A stretch of 33,798 nucleotides of DNA. It comes from an uncultured Blautia sp. (GTDB taxonomy: Bacteria > Bacillota > Clostridia > Lachnospirales > Lachnospiraceae). Where the stretch lies: contig CAMBYR010000002.1 of NCBI GenBank assembly GCA_945872375.1, forward strand, positions 1 through 33,798. The letters run 5' to 3'. The translations under genes were made by a program, and so were the position numbers. Numbering within the stretch: the stretch's first letter is position 1; every line of letters begins with the position of its first letter. This document shows, one piece after another, positions 8,819 through 16,827 of this stretch. The notes beneath the pieces were generated by a model. It did no database searches and had not been told where the DNA came from. It worked only from the letters and a program-made list of their open reading frames with translations.

Positions 8819-9606
8819 ATACGGAATGTGAAATGACCGCAAGGAAAGCCATACTGGTATGTGAAGACAGCCTGGAGGGGATTTTTACTTCTGTGTATGA
8901 AGGCTGGACGCTGGAAAATCATGGAGAAAAGGTACAGATCTCCGTCAGAGAGCCTGATTATCCGGATTTTTTCACCAGAGTCTGTCCGGTGACGTCAGAT
9001 ACACAGAAGGCAGAAAAAGTGTTGAGAACCATTCGCGACAAACTGGGGCAGCGGACCTATGAAGCACTTTGCTTTACAGCGGTGTCCTGTCATCCGGAAA
9101 AGGGAACGCTGGTATTTCGGGTACTCCGTCAGGCTATTTCCGGCAGGCGGTTTGACAGGCGGATCATGGACAATATGGCGGATCCTTCGGTAAATCTTAC
9201 TGCAAAACTGAGGATCCGTGTATGGCATGAGATTCATCGGTTTTATGGATTTGTCCGTTTTCGGGAGATCAGCGGAAAGGTTCTGCTGGCGAAAATCCGT
9301 CCGGAAAACGATATTCTGGAGATGCTGGCGCCCCACTTTTCCGATCGTTGTCCAAATGAAAACTGGATGATCCTGGACTCCGGACGCCAAAAGGTGCTTC
9401 TGCATCCGCAGGGAGGTGTCTGTTCGGTCTACAAGGATACAGGAACTCTGTCTCAGATCAATGCGTCCCTGTGTGAAAAGGATCTGTATGAGGACCTGTG
9501 GAAAGGATTCTGCAGAAGCATTACCATACAGGAACGGAAAAATCCGCACCTTCAGCAGCAGCTTCTTCCGTTAAAATTTCGTTTAAATATGCATGAATTT
9601 TCATGA
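8815..9606 (+). CDS. Partner protein of the radical SAM DNA-repair pair (DUF4130 / SAM_7_link_chp type)
   Basis: 263 residues. It begins KAILVCEDSLEGIFTSVYEGW, the typical start of the uncharacterised DUF4130 family known as the constant neighbour of the preceding radical SAM type. It then shows LRTIRDKL, LTAKLRIRVWHEIHRFYGFVRF and a C-terminal part with WMILDSGRQKVLLH and LWKGFCRSITIQERKNP. No catalytic motif is evident, and there is no signal peptide or membrane segment. In many genomes this protein is fused at its C-terminus to a uracil-DNA-glycosylase-like domain; here it ends after RLNMHEFS without one, so it is the stand-alone form. It starts within the last codons of the radical SAM gene, which implies stoichiometric production and probably a complex. 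Function unknown; a role in DNA damage repair is inferred from the partner and the SOS-type promoter. Confidence 0.85.
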   Translation: MNTECEMTARKAILVCEDSLEGIFTSVYEGWTLENHGEKVQISVREPDYPDFFTRVCPVTSDTQKAEKVLRTIRDKLGQRTYEALCFTAVSCHPEKGTLVFRVLRQAISGRRFDRRIMDNMADPSVNLTAKLRIRVWHEIHRFYGFVRFREISGKVLLAKIRPENDILEMLAPHFSDRCPNENWMILDSGRQKVLLHPQGGVCSVYKDTGTLSQINASLCEKDLYEDLWKGFCRSITIQERKNPHLQQQLLPLKFRLNMHEFS

Positions 9607-9696
9607 TATACATTGTGTGATGTAATAAAGATAAACGGTCGAAACCTCTCGAATTTGTGAAATGTGTTGAAAAAATTGAATAATTTTTTAACACTA

Positions 9697-9725
9697 TTGA
9701 CAATGAATTCTATCGGTGGCAAAAT
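9697..9725 (+). promoter_or_regulatory. Predicted promoter of the HPr-like pseudogene
   Basis: TTGACA (9697-9702), 17 bp, CAAAAT (9720-9725). The -35 box is perfect and the -10 matches at four of six positions. It reads toward the decayed HPr-like gene 125 bp downstream. Confidence 0.55.
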
Positions 9726-9735
9726 ACGCATAAGA

Positions 9736-9749
9736 TGTAATCGATTACA
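9736..9749. promoter_or_regulatory. cre-like (CcpA/LacI family) operator
   Basis: TGTAATCGATTACA is a perfect 14-bp palindrome and fits the catabolite-response consensus TGWAANCGNTNWCA at every defined position. It lies just downstream of the predicted start point, where a bound repressor would act as a roadblock. Any LacI-family regulator could use it; CcpA is the leading guess because the gene behind it is HPr-like. Confidence 0.6.
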
Positions 9750-9849
9750 GAAAATGCATCGATTATCTCTGGAATGCATATTTATGTAATAAACCTGTCA
9801 GGCAGTCAGGCTGTAATACCGGCCTGCATGTATAAGGAGGATGATGACC

Positions 9850-10076
9850 ATGACAGAGCATCACATTAAATTTCGGGAAGCGGAAGATGTAAGGGAGTTT
9901 GTCAATGCTGCAAGCAAATGCGATTTTGATATCGATAATTTTTATAATCGAATAAATATCGATCCAAAATAATTTCTTGAATCCTCAGTATGGATCTTAC
10001 AAGAGTTATGACCGTAAAATGTTATGGTGAGGATCCGAAATTTAATAAGACAATCTCAAAGTTTGCTGTTGTGTAA
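9850..10076 (+). pseudogene. HPr-family (PTS phosphocarrier-like) protein gene, disrupted by a nonsense codon and a frameshift
   Basis: The first 40 codons from ATG 9850 (RBS AGGAGG at 9835-9840; ATGs at 9841 and 9844 are also in frame) read HIKFREAEDVREFVNAASKC, then DFDIDNFYNR, and stop at TAA 9970. Another frame, shifted by one base, continues from 9981 with ILSMDLTRVMTVKCYGEDPK, then FNKTISKFAVV, ending at TAA 10074. Changing TAA to a sense codon and restoring one base around 9977-9980 gives a 75-residue product of HPr-like size and order (a K-S/x-x-x-G-I-L-S-M segment in the middle). The usual HPr active-site His is not evident in the N-terminal part, as in divergent HPr-like proteins of Lachnospiraceae. 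Either a real pseudogene or two sequencing errors; the strong RBS and operator suggest the loss is recent. Confidence 0.6.
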
Positions 10077-10146
10077 AGAAATCAAAAATCTCCGGATGGA
10101 GAGGGATATGTGAATTCAATACTGTGAACCTGCTGATAAAGATGCC

Positions 10147-10190
10147 AAAGAAGGTATGTCTGACGAAAACCTGACTGCCTTCTTTTTTAT
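10147..10190 (+). terminator. Rho-independent terminator after the HPr-like pseudogene
   Basis: AAAGAAGG (10147-10154) pairs with CCTTCTTT (10178-10185) and runs into a T-tract. The loop is long (23 nt), so the hairpin is moderate. Downstream, ATATCAT-AAAAC-ATGATAT (10197 onward) is a further short inverted repeat. Confidence 0.6.
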
Positions 10191-10293
10191 TTTCAAATAT
10201 CATAAAACATGATATCATGAAAAAAGAGATTCGATGAATGATGCGGCGGCAGGCGGTCAGGCCTGCAAAAAACGACAAAGGCAGGAAGTTAGT

Positions 10294-12696
10294 ATGGAAA
10301 AGCCGGTAACAGGTATTTCCGTGAGAAATCTGGTGGAATTCATTCTGCGAAGCGGAGACCTTGACAGCAGACGGGGCTCCATGGATAAAGAGGCCATGCA
10401 GAAGGGAAGCAGGATTCACAGAAAAATACAGAAACAGATGGGGAGTGCCTACCGTGCGGAGGTGTCTCTGAAAAAAGATACAGAATATCCGGATCTGATT
10501 CTCCGGGTGGAAGGACGGGCAGACGGAATCTTTTCGGAAGACGGGAAAGTTTTTATCGATGAAATCAAAGGAATGTACGCCAGACTGGAGCTGATGGAGG
10601 CCCCGGTGGGAGTCCATCGTGCGCAGGCGATGTGCTATGCTCATATCTATGCGGAGCTGGAAGGACTTACGGAAATCGGTGTTCAGATGACGTATGCAAA
10701 TCTGGAAACAGAAGAGATCCGCCGTTTTCGGGAAACATTTTCGGCAGAAGAACTGAAAATCTGGTACAGAGATCTGACAGACGCCTACCATCAATGGGTA
10801 TCCTATCGCCAGGAATGGAGAAAGATCCGCAGAGAATCCATGGAACATCTGGAATTTCCGTTTCCGTACCGGGATGGCCAGAGGAAAATGGTGAGCAGCG
10901 TGTATCATACCATATCGGAAGGAAAGCAGATCTTTATTCAGGCACCTACCGGAGTTGGAAAAACGATGTCCACAGTGTTTCCAGCAGTACGGGCCATCGG
11001 AGAAGGAAAGGGGGAAATGCTGTTTTATCTGACTGCAAAAACGATCACCAGAACGGTGGCTGAAGAAGCATTTTCCATTCTTGCCGGGAATGGACTGAAG
11101 TTTCAGGTGATCACCATTACGGCAAAGGAAAAGCTCTGCTGTCTGGAAAAACCGGAGTGCAGTCCGGAAGCATGCCCACGGGCAGCCGGACATTATGACA
11201 GAGTAAATCAGGCAGTTTATGAATTGTGGACGTCATGTCAGACATTTAACAGAAATGTGATTCTGGAGCATGCGGAGAAATGGCAGGTATGTCCCTTCGA
11301 GATGTGTCTGGACCTTGCCCTGTGGGTGGATGGCGTCATATGCGACTACAATTATGTGTTTGATCCCAATGTTCATCTGAAACGTTTTTTCGGCGACAGT
11401 GTATCAGGAGACTACCTGTTTCTCATCGACGAGGCGCATAATCTGGTGGAACGGGGACGGGAAATGTTCAGTGCATCTCTTTGCCGGGAGGATGTTCTGA
11501 CAGTAAAAAAGAAAGTAAAGGATGCTGCGCCCAGGCTTGCCAGGGTTCTTGGAAAAGTGAACCGGCAGCTTCTGGAGCTTGAGAAGGAATGTGATACCGT
11601 GCAGGTTCTGGAAAATCCCGGGATGCTTCCTTTGAGTCTTTTGACGGTGCAGGGAGAGATGGATGCGTTTTTCGAGGAGCAGACAGGCAGGGAAGTCCCG
11701 GAAGAGGTAATGGACTTTTATTTTTCCGTCAGAGATTTTCTGAATATTGCAGAGCTTCTGGATGAACATTATGTGGTGTATACGGAAAAAGAACCGGGCA
11801 AAAAAATCCGCATGCGTTTATTCTGTGTGAATCCGGCTGCCAATCTGGGAGAAGCTCTGAAAAAGGGAAGGAGTACTGTGTTTTTTTCTGCGACGCTCCT
11901 TCCCATGGAATATTACCGGAAACTGTTAAGCAGCAGAGATGATGACTTTGGAATCTATGTCCTCTCGCCCTTTTCCCGGAAAAAAAGATGCATTCTGACG
12001 GCTGTGGATGTGAGCAGCCGGTATACACGGAGAACTTATGAGGAATATCGGAAAATTGCCAGATATATTGCGGAAATGGCATGGCAGAAAAAGGGAAATT
12101 ACATGGTATTCTTTCCATCTTATAGGCTTATGGAGGATGTCTGGCAGGTCTATGAACAGGAGTTTTCTGTGGACTGGGTCAGATGTATCCGGCAGACTGC
12201 ATCCATGAATGAACAGGAGCGGGAAAGCTTTCTCCGGGAGTTCCGGGAGCAGAAAGAAACACTGTTGGGGTTTTGCGTGCTGGGAGGGATTTTTTCGGAA
12301 GGAATCGATCTGATCGGGGATCGTCTGATCGGTGCGGTGATCGTTGGCACCGGACTGCCTCAGGTGGGCACAGAACGTGAAATCCTGAAAAATTATTATG
12401 ATTCCAGGGGAGAAGATGGATTTGCCTATGCTTACCGGTATCCCGGGATGAACAAGGTCCTTCAGGCGGCCGGACGTGTCATCCGCACAAAAGAGGACGT
12501 GGGGACGATCCTGCTGCTGGATGACCGGTTTGGAAATCCGGAGTACAGAGAGCTGTTTCCTGTGGAATGGCAGGATATGAAAAGATGCCGTCTCAACAGT
12601 GTGAAAGGGCTTCTGGAAGAGTTCTGGGCAGGCATCCCGGAGATCGGAAAACAGAAAAACCCGGAGACCGGAAAACAGAAAAATCTTGACAGATAA
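10294..12696 (+). CDS. Cas4-like nuclease fused to XPD/DinG-type iron-sulfur DNA helicase
   Basis: 800 residues. The N-terminal 190 residues are a PD-(D/E)XK/Cas4-like module: GSRIHRKIQ, VEGRADGIF and VFIDEIKG supply the His, Asp and E-x-K residues, then a Q-containing helix (HRAQAMCYAHIY). The helicase part follows: QAPTGVGKT (Walker A), LTAKTITR, four cysteines around CCLEKPECSPEACP and CPFEMC that would hold the XPD-type [4Fe-4S] cluster, IDEAHN (DEAH box), FFSATLLP, and the motif VI region QAAGRVIRTKED. Such enzymes unwind DNA 5' to 3'; here the fused nuclease could trim the product. ATG 10294 follows AGGAAG; an in-frame ATG at 10234 has no RBS and adds 20 non-conserved residues. The C-terminus carries a 24-bp tandem duplication (12640-12687). 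The substrate in the cell is unknown. Confidence 0.9.
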   Translation: MEKPVTGISVRNLVEFILRSGDLDSRRGSMDKEAMQKGSRIHRKIQKQMGSAYRAEVSLKKDTEYPDLILRVEGRADGIFSEDGKVFIDEIKGMYARLELMEAPVGVHRAQAMCYAHIYAELEGLTEIGVQMTYANLETEEIRRFRETFSAEELKIWYRDLTDAYHQWVSYRQEWRKIRRESMEHLEFPFPYRDGQRKMVSSVYHTISEGKQIFIQAPTGVGKTMSTVFPAVRAIGEGKGEMLFYLTAKTITRTVAEEAFSILAGNGLKFQVITITAKEKLCCLEKPECSPEACPRAAGHYDRVNQAVYELWTSCQTFNRNVILEHAEKWQVCPFEMCLDLALWVDGVICDYNYVFDPNVHLKRFFGDSVSGDYLFLIDEAHNLVERGREMFSASLCREDVLTVKKKVKDAAPRLARVLGKVNRQLLELEKECDTVQVLENPGMLPLSLLTVQGEMDAFFEEQTGREVPEEVMDFYFSVRDFLNIAELLDEHYVVYTEKEPGKKIRMRLFCVNPAANLGEALKKGRSTVFFSATLLPMEYYRKLLSSRDDDFGIYVLSPFSRKKRCILTAVDVSSRYTRRTYEEYRKIARYIAEMAWQKKGNYMVFFPSYRLMEDVWQVYEQEFSVDWVRCIRQTASMNEQERESFLREFREQKETLLGFCVLGGIFSEGIDLIGDRLIGAVIVGTGLPQVGTEREILKNYYDSRGEDGFAYAYRYPGMNKVLQAAGRVIRTKEDVGTILLLDDRFGNPEYRELFPVEWQDMKRCRLNSVKGLLEEFWAGIPEIGKQKNPETGKQKNLDR
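12640..12687 (+). repeat. 24-bp in-frame tandem duplication at the helicase C-terminus
   Basis: Two adjacent 24-bp units encode EIGKQKNP and ETGKQKNL, differing at four bases. The second unit runs directly into the TTGACA of the glmS promoter. Confidence 0.75.
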
Positions 12697-12713
12697 GAAT
12701 ATTTCGATATACT
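12686..12713 (+). promoter_or_regulatory. glmS promoter overlapping the helicase stop codon
   Basis: TTGACA (12686-12691), 16 bp, TATACT (12708-12713). The TAA stop of the upstream gene lies in the spacer. The start point would be near 12720, leaving only about 25 nt of leader before the glmS ATG. Confidence 0.75.
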
Positions 12714-12744
12714 TTTATCTGTAAAATCAGAGGAGGAAAAACTT

Positions 12745-14571
12745 ATGTGTGGAATTGTTGGCTATATCGGAGAACAGCAGGCTGCACCGATTCTTCTGGA
12801 CGGACTTTCCAAGCTGGAGTACCGCGGATATGATTCTGCCGGCATTGCAGTTTATGATGGACAGAAGATTGAAATGCAGAAGGTAATGGGGCGCCTGAAG
12901 GTCCTGGAAGAGCTTACTCACGGCGGGGAAACCATGCCGGGTACGGTGGGAATCGGTCATACACGCTGGGCAACTCATGGCTGTCCTTCTGATACGAATG
13001 CACATCCCCATTTTAATAAAGATCATTCGATTGTGGTGGTTCACAACGGGATCATTGAAAACTATTCAAAGCTGAAAAAGAAACTGGAGGCAAAGGGCTA
13101 CCAGTTTTTATCCGAGACAGATACAGAAGTTCTGGTGCATCTTCTGACAGAATACTATGACGGAGATCCGGTTTCTGCCATTGAGAAGGTTATGCAGAGG
13201 GTAGAAGGCTCCTATGCGCTGGGCATTATGTTCCTGGATCATCCGAATCATATCTATGCGGCACGTAAGGACAGCCCGCTGATCGTTGGCTCAAGCAGTG
13301 TGGGAAATCTGATCGCTTCCGATGTGCCTGCAGTTTTGAAATATACCAGAAATGTATATTATATGGAAAATGAGGAGATCGTCTGCCTCTCCAGAGAGCA
13401 TATCCGTTTTTATAATATTGACGGAGAAAGTCTGGAAAAGACTCCGACTGCCATTGAGTGGGATATTGATGCGGCAGAAAAAGGCGGCTATGAGCATTTC
13501 ATGCTGAAGGAAATATATGAGCAGCCGAAAGCTGTCCGTGATACCTTAAACCCCCGTCTGAAGGAAAACGATGTTGTCATTGATGAGCTGGGCATGACGG
13601 ATGAGGAGATCCGGAATATCAGAAAGGTTACGATCGTGGCCTGCGGATCCGCTTATCATGCAGGAATGACGGCAAAATATGTGATGGAAGGGATGGCAAG
13701 AATTCCTGTGGAAGTGGATCTTGCCAGTGAGTTCCGCTATCGGAATCCCATTTACGGGGAGGGAACCCTGGTAATCATCATCAGCCAGTCGGGAGAAACA
13801 GCCGATTCTCTGGCTGCGCTCCGGGAAGCAAAAAAGAATGGTGTCCGTGTTCTGGGAATCGTGAATGTTGTGGGAAGTTCCATTGCCAGAGAAGCAGATA
13901 ATGTAATGTATACCTGGGCGGGTCCGGAAATCTCTGTGGCTACGACCAAGGCATACAGTGCGCAGATCGCTGCCCTGTATCTCCTTTCTTTGAAATTTGC
14001 AAAGGTACGTGGTACAATTTCCACAGAGGAATTTCTCCGGCTGAAATCCGATCTGGAGCAGCTTCCGGAGCAGATCGAAACACTTCTTGGCATGAAGGAA
14101 AAGATTCAGAGATTTGCCAATCGTTATCTGGCCGCAGACCACATGTTCTTTATCGGGCGCGGCGTGGATTATGCCATTGCCCTGGAAGGGTCTCTGAAGC
14201 TGAAAGAGATTTCCTATGTGCATTCGGAAGCTTATGCAGCAGGAGAATTAAAGCATGGAACGATTTCTCTGATCGAGGATGGTACCCTGGTGGTTGCAGT
14301 TGCCACACAGGAACAGCTTTATCCAAAGACCATCAGTAATATTGTGGAGGTAAAGACCAGAGGGGCATTTGTTATGGCTGTGACCAATTTCGGACATAAG
14401 GAAATTGAAAAAACGGCGGATTATGTCATTTATATCCCGAAAACAAGCAGTTACTTTACAAATTCCCTTGCGATTATTCCGCTTCAGCTTTTTGGATATT
14501 ATGTATCCCTGGGAAGAGGTCTGGATGTGGACAAGCCGAGGAATCTTGCAAAATCAGTAACCGTGGAATAA
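12745..14571 (+). CDS. glmS: Glutamine--fructose-6-phosphate aminotransferase (isomerizing)
   Basis: 608 residues, the family's normal length. It makes glucosamine-6-phosphate from fructose-6-phosphate and glutamine, the entry step to UDP-GlcNAc and peptidoglycan. The N-terminal glutaminase domain begins MCGIVGYIGE; Cys2, exposed after Met removal, is the nucleophile, and HTRWATHG plus HNGIIENY follow. Two SIS (isomerase) domains show ACGSAYHAGMTAKYV and SQSGETADSLAAL. The C-terminus LAKSVTVE is the classic ending. AGAGGAGG precedes the ATG. No glmS ribozyme fits between the predicted start point and the ATG, so the feedback loop known in Bacillus seems absent here. Confidence 0.97.
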   Translation: MCGIVGYIGEQQAAPILLDGLSKLEYRGYDSAGIAVYDGQKIEMQKVMGRLKVLEELTHGGETMPGTVGIGHTRWATHGCPSDTNAHPHFNKDHSIVVVHNGIIENYSKLKKKLEAKGYQFLSETDTEVLVHLLTEYYDGDPVSAIEKVMQRVEGSYALGIMFLDHPNHIYAARKDSPLIVGSSSVGNLIASDVPAVLKYTRNVYYMENEEIVCLSREHIRFYNIDGESLEKTPTAIEWDIDAAEKGGYEHFMLKEIYEQPKAVRDTLNPRLKENDVVIDELGMTDEEIRNIRKVTIVACGSAYHAGMTAKYVMEGMARIPVEVDLASEFRYRNPIYGEGTLVIIISQSGETADSLAALREAKKNGVRVLGIVNVVGSSIAREADNVMYTWAGPEISVATTKAYSAQIAALYLLSLKFAKVRGTISTEEFLRLKSDLEQLPEQIETLLGMKEKIQRFANRYLAADHMFFIGRGVDYAIALEGSLKLKEISYVHSEAYAAGELKHGTISLIEDGTLVVAVATQEQLYPKTISNIVEVKTRGAFVMAVTNFGHKEIEKTADYVIYIPKTSSYFTNSLAIIPLQLFGYYVSLGRGLDVDKPRNLAKSVTVE

Positions 14572-14663
14572 AGAAAACAGACGGTGGATTCTGCCAAAAG
14601 TCTCTTATGCACGGCAGATGCAGGAAGTGATTCGGCAGCGATGGCTGTGCAAAGGAGAAAAAA

Positions 14664-16103
14664 ATGAACATACACAAAAAATGTGGGAGTGCCGGGATCC
14701 TGCTTGGAATAGTTCTGATGTGGATCATGTGCTCCCGGACGGTTTTTGGCGCAGAGAGCAGCGGCAATGTGCTTTTTTCCCTGACAGAAGAATCTCAGGT
14801 AACGCCGATTTCTGATCAGAGCGGAACATATCTGCTGAAAGGGGAAGGATTTTACTGCCTGAATGAGGATGGCAGCAGACATGCTCAGGAGGCGGTACAT
14901 TACTTTGATCATGTCACGATAGACGGAACCGTTTTTCACGGATATTATTACCATGATGCCGAAGGAAAGTACAGGGCAGGGAATGGGCATATTGTTGTGA
15001 TGAAGCAGATTGCCTGCCGGGAGGAGATTTTTGACGGCATTTATATGGTCCAGAATCTGGGAAAAATGTCTGCAGCTCCTCAGGTACATTACCTGAATAA
15101 TCTGACGGTAGAAAAAAATGTGTTTCATGGCTATTACTTTTTTGATGAAAAAGGACGCCTTGTGACGGAAAATGGAATTCATCAGGTGGAAATGGTCTGC
15201 AATGGACTGAGCTTTTCCGGGAGTTACTATTTCGGAGGGCCGAATGGAGCTCTTTTGCAGGAAGCAGGTACGACCCCGGAAGGATTTCCTGTGGAAAGCG
15301 ACGGAAAGGTGACCGGTCTGGATGAACTGGGAATGAGCCATCTTCAGCCGCGGCTGGAAACTATGCTTGCAGGCTATGAGGGAACGTGGAGTGTTTATAT
15401 CCAGAATCTTGGTACGGGAGAGGAAATTCTCCTGAATGACCAGCCCCTGTATTCGGCCAGTCTGATTAAGGCATTTACTCTGGCTGCTTCTTATCAGAAC
15501 ATGGAACAGGTTCTTGCAGATGAAGCAGCTCAAAAACAGCTTCCTGCCGGCAGTGAGGCTGCCCGGGAAAAGCTTCATGGTCTGCTTTGGAATATGATTG
15601 CAGTCAGTGATAACGAATCCTACAATGAAGTTGTCCGCCTGCAGACACCCTCCAATGATTTTCTGGAGGGAGCAGCGCTGATCAATCAATTTCTGGCAGA
15701 GCAGGGATACAGCCAGACAACGGTACAGAGCACCCTGCAGCCATCTTCTAGTGAGACGGTCAGTCTTGGCGGAAAGAATACCACCAGTGTCAGGGACTGC
15801 GGTCTGCTTTTGGAACGCATTTTTAAGGGAACCTGTGTCAGCCCGGAGGCATCACTGGAAATGCTGAACTTCTTTCTGGAACAGGAATGTGACTGGAAGA
15901 TTCCGGAGGGAGTTCCGGAAGAAATCCGCGTGGCAAATAAAACCGGAGAAACAGACACCAGCCAGCATGATATTGCCATTGTCTACGGGCCGAAAATCAC
16001 TTATATCCTGTGCGTAATGTCACAGGACTGCCCTAATGGAGATGTGGCCGTGGATCATATCCGGGAAATATCCAGAGTGGTTTATAATTATCTGAATCTG
16101 TAA
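14664..16103 (+). CDS. Secreted class A beta-lactamase-fold serine hydrolase with N-terminal repeats
   Basis: 479 residues. A signal peptide is visible (Lys at 5-6, hydrophobic core GILLGIVLMWIMC, cleavage near VFGAES). Residues 75-200 contain two related units of about 62 residues, each with a VHY-x(8)-VFHGYYxxD core, resembling extracellular wall- or glycan-associated repeats. The C-terminal 250 residues have the serine-hydrolase triad of motifs: SLIK at 266-269 (SxxK), SDN at 315-317 and KTG at 426-428. The omega-loop Glu of true class A beta-lactamases (ExxLN) is not recognisable; the stretch after the SDN helix reads TLQPSSSETVSL. It is therefore more likely a peptidoglycan-related or other serine hydrolase than a drug-hydrolysing enzyme. 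AAAGGAGA precedes the ATG. It stands between glmS and ridA without clear operon ties. Confidence 0.82.
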   Translation: MNIHKKCGSAGILLGIVLMWIMCSRTVFGAESSGNVLFSLTEESQVTPISDQSGTYLLKGEGFYCLNEDGSRHAQEAVHYFDHVTIDGTVFHGYYYHDAEGKYRAGNGHIVVMKQIACREEIFDGIYMVQNLGKMSAAPQVHYLNNLTVEKNVFHGYYFFDEKGRLVTENGIHQVEMVCNGLSFSGSYYFGGPNGALLQEAGTTPEGFPVESDGKVTGLDELGMSHLQPRLETMLAGYEGTWSVYIQNLGTGEEILLNDQPLYSASLIKAFTLAASYQNMEQVLADEAAQKQLPAGSEAAREKLHGLLWNMIAVSDNESYNEVVRLQTPSNDFLEGAALINQFLAEQGYSQTTVQSTLQPSSSETVSLGGKNTTSVRDCGLLLERIFKGTCVSPEASLEMLNFFLEQECDWKIPEGVPEEIRVANKTGETDTSQHDIAIVYGPKITYILCVMSQDCPNGDVAVDHIREISRVVYNYLNL

Positions 16104-16138
16104 AAAGCAGATGGGGTGTAGCAATACAAAAAAATTGC

Positions 16139-16167
16139 TTGACCCTTACAAATATTTAATATAGAAT
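16139..16167 (+). promoter_or_regulatory. ridA promoter
   Basis: TTGACC (16139-16144), 17 bp, TAGAAT (16162-16167). It lies 90 bp before the ridA ATG, in the gap after the serine hydrolase gene. Confidence 0.7.
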
Positions 16168-16257
16168 AGTAGCATCACAAGGTCAGGGGAGCGTTCCTGA
16201 TTTCTGTTCAGGCGGATGTCCGGGGGAATGCTTCAGGCGAGAAGGGAGATTATTTTC

Positions 16258-16629
16258 ATGAAAACAGTATATACAGATAAGGCTCCGGCAGCGATCGGAC
16301 CATACAGCCAGGCAATGATTATGAACGGTGTTCTTTTCACTTCCGGTCAGATTCCGGTGGATCCGGCTACAGGAGAAATCGCCGGTGATACGATCCTTCA
16401 GCAGGCAGAACAGGTTATGAAAAATCTGGGTGCCGTTCTGGAAGAAGCCGGAACTTCTTTTGAAAATGTGGTAAAAACCACCTGCTTCCTTGCAGATATG
16501 GGTGATTTTGCAGCATTTAATGAAGTTTATGCAAAATATTTTGTAAACAAACCGGCTCGTTCCTGCGTGGCAGTAAAAACACTTCCAAAGAATGTACTCT
16601 GCGAAGTGGAAGTTATTGCAGAAATTTAA
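16258..16629 (+). CDS. ridA: RidA family reactive enamine/imine deaminase
   Basis: 123 residues. RidA proteins hydrolyse reactive 2-aminoacrylate-type enamines released by PLP enzymes, protecting metabolism. The conserved start [14 protein letters not shown], then [15 protein letters not shown], and the C-terminal [20 protein letters not shown] are all present; the Arg of PARS is the substrate-carboxylate binder. An upstream in-frame ATG at 16216 would add 14 unrelated residues; ATG 16258 follows AGGGAG and begins the conserved domain. It has its own promoter and terminator, so it is a single-gene unit. Confidence 0.95.
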   Translation: MKTVYTDKAPAAIGPYSQAMIMNGVLFTSGQIPVDPATGEIAGDTILQQAEQVMKNLGAVLEEAGTSFENVVKTTCFLADMGDFAAFNEVYAKYFVNKPARSCVAVKTLPKNVLCEVEVIAEI

Positions 16630-16643
16630 TAAATGCCATATTC

Positions 16644-16680
16644 AAATGCCTTTCGGATAAATTTTTCGGGAGGCATTTTT
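16644..16680 (+). terminator. Rho-independent terminator of ridA
   Basis: AAATGCCT pairs with AGGCATTT around a 20-nt interval and ends in TTTTT, 15 bp after the ridA stop codon. Confidence 0.8.
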
Positions 16681-16756
16681 CATATCATGAGAAATTACTC
16701 CGTAATGTTCCTATGATTCTTGTATCAGATTTCCCGTTTTCCCTTGCCGGGAGTCA

Positions 16757-16785
16757 TTGCTTTTTTGAGAAAAATCATGTATAAT
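16757..16785 (+). promoter_or_regulatory. Promoter of the egsA-ispF-cysS-mrnC-rlmB-sigH run
   Basis: TTGCTT (16757-16762), 17 bp, perfect TATAAT (16780-16785). It gives a leader of almost 200 nt before the first ATG. Between the ridA terminator and this promoter (16681-16756) I see nothing notable. Confidence 0.7.
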
Positions 16786-16827
16786 ATCAGACTGTATTAT
16801 TGTATCATATAGGGAAACTATTCAGAG

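Noticed and set aside
10042-11193. 383-codon minus-strand ORF
   Set aside because: Antisense to the conserved Cas4/helicase gene; His/Cys/Phe-rich composition typical of a shadow frame.
14499-15689. 396-codon minus-strand ORF
   Set aside because: Antisense to glmS and the beta-lactamase-fold gene, no domain recognisable.
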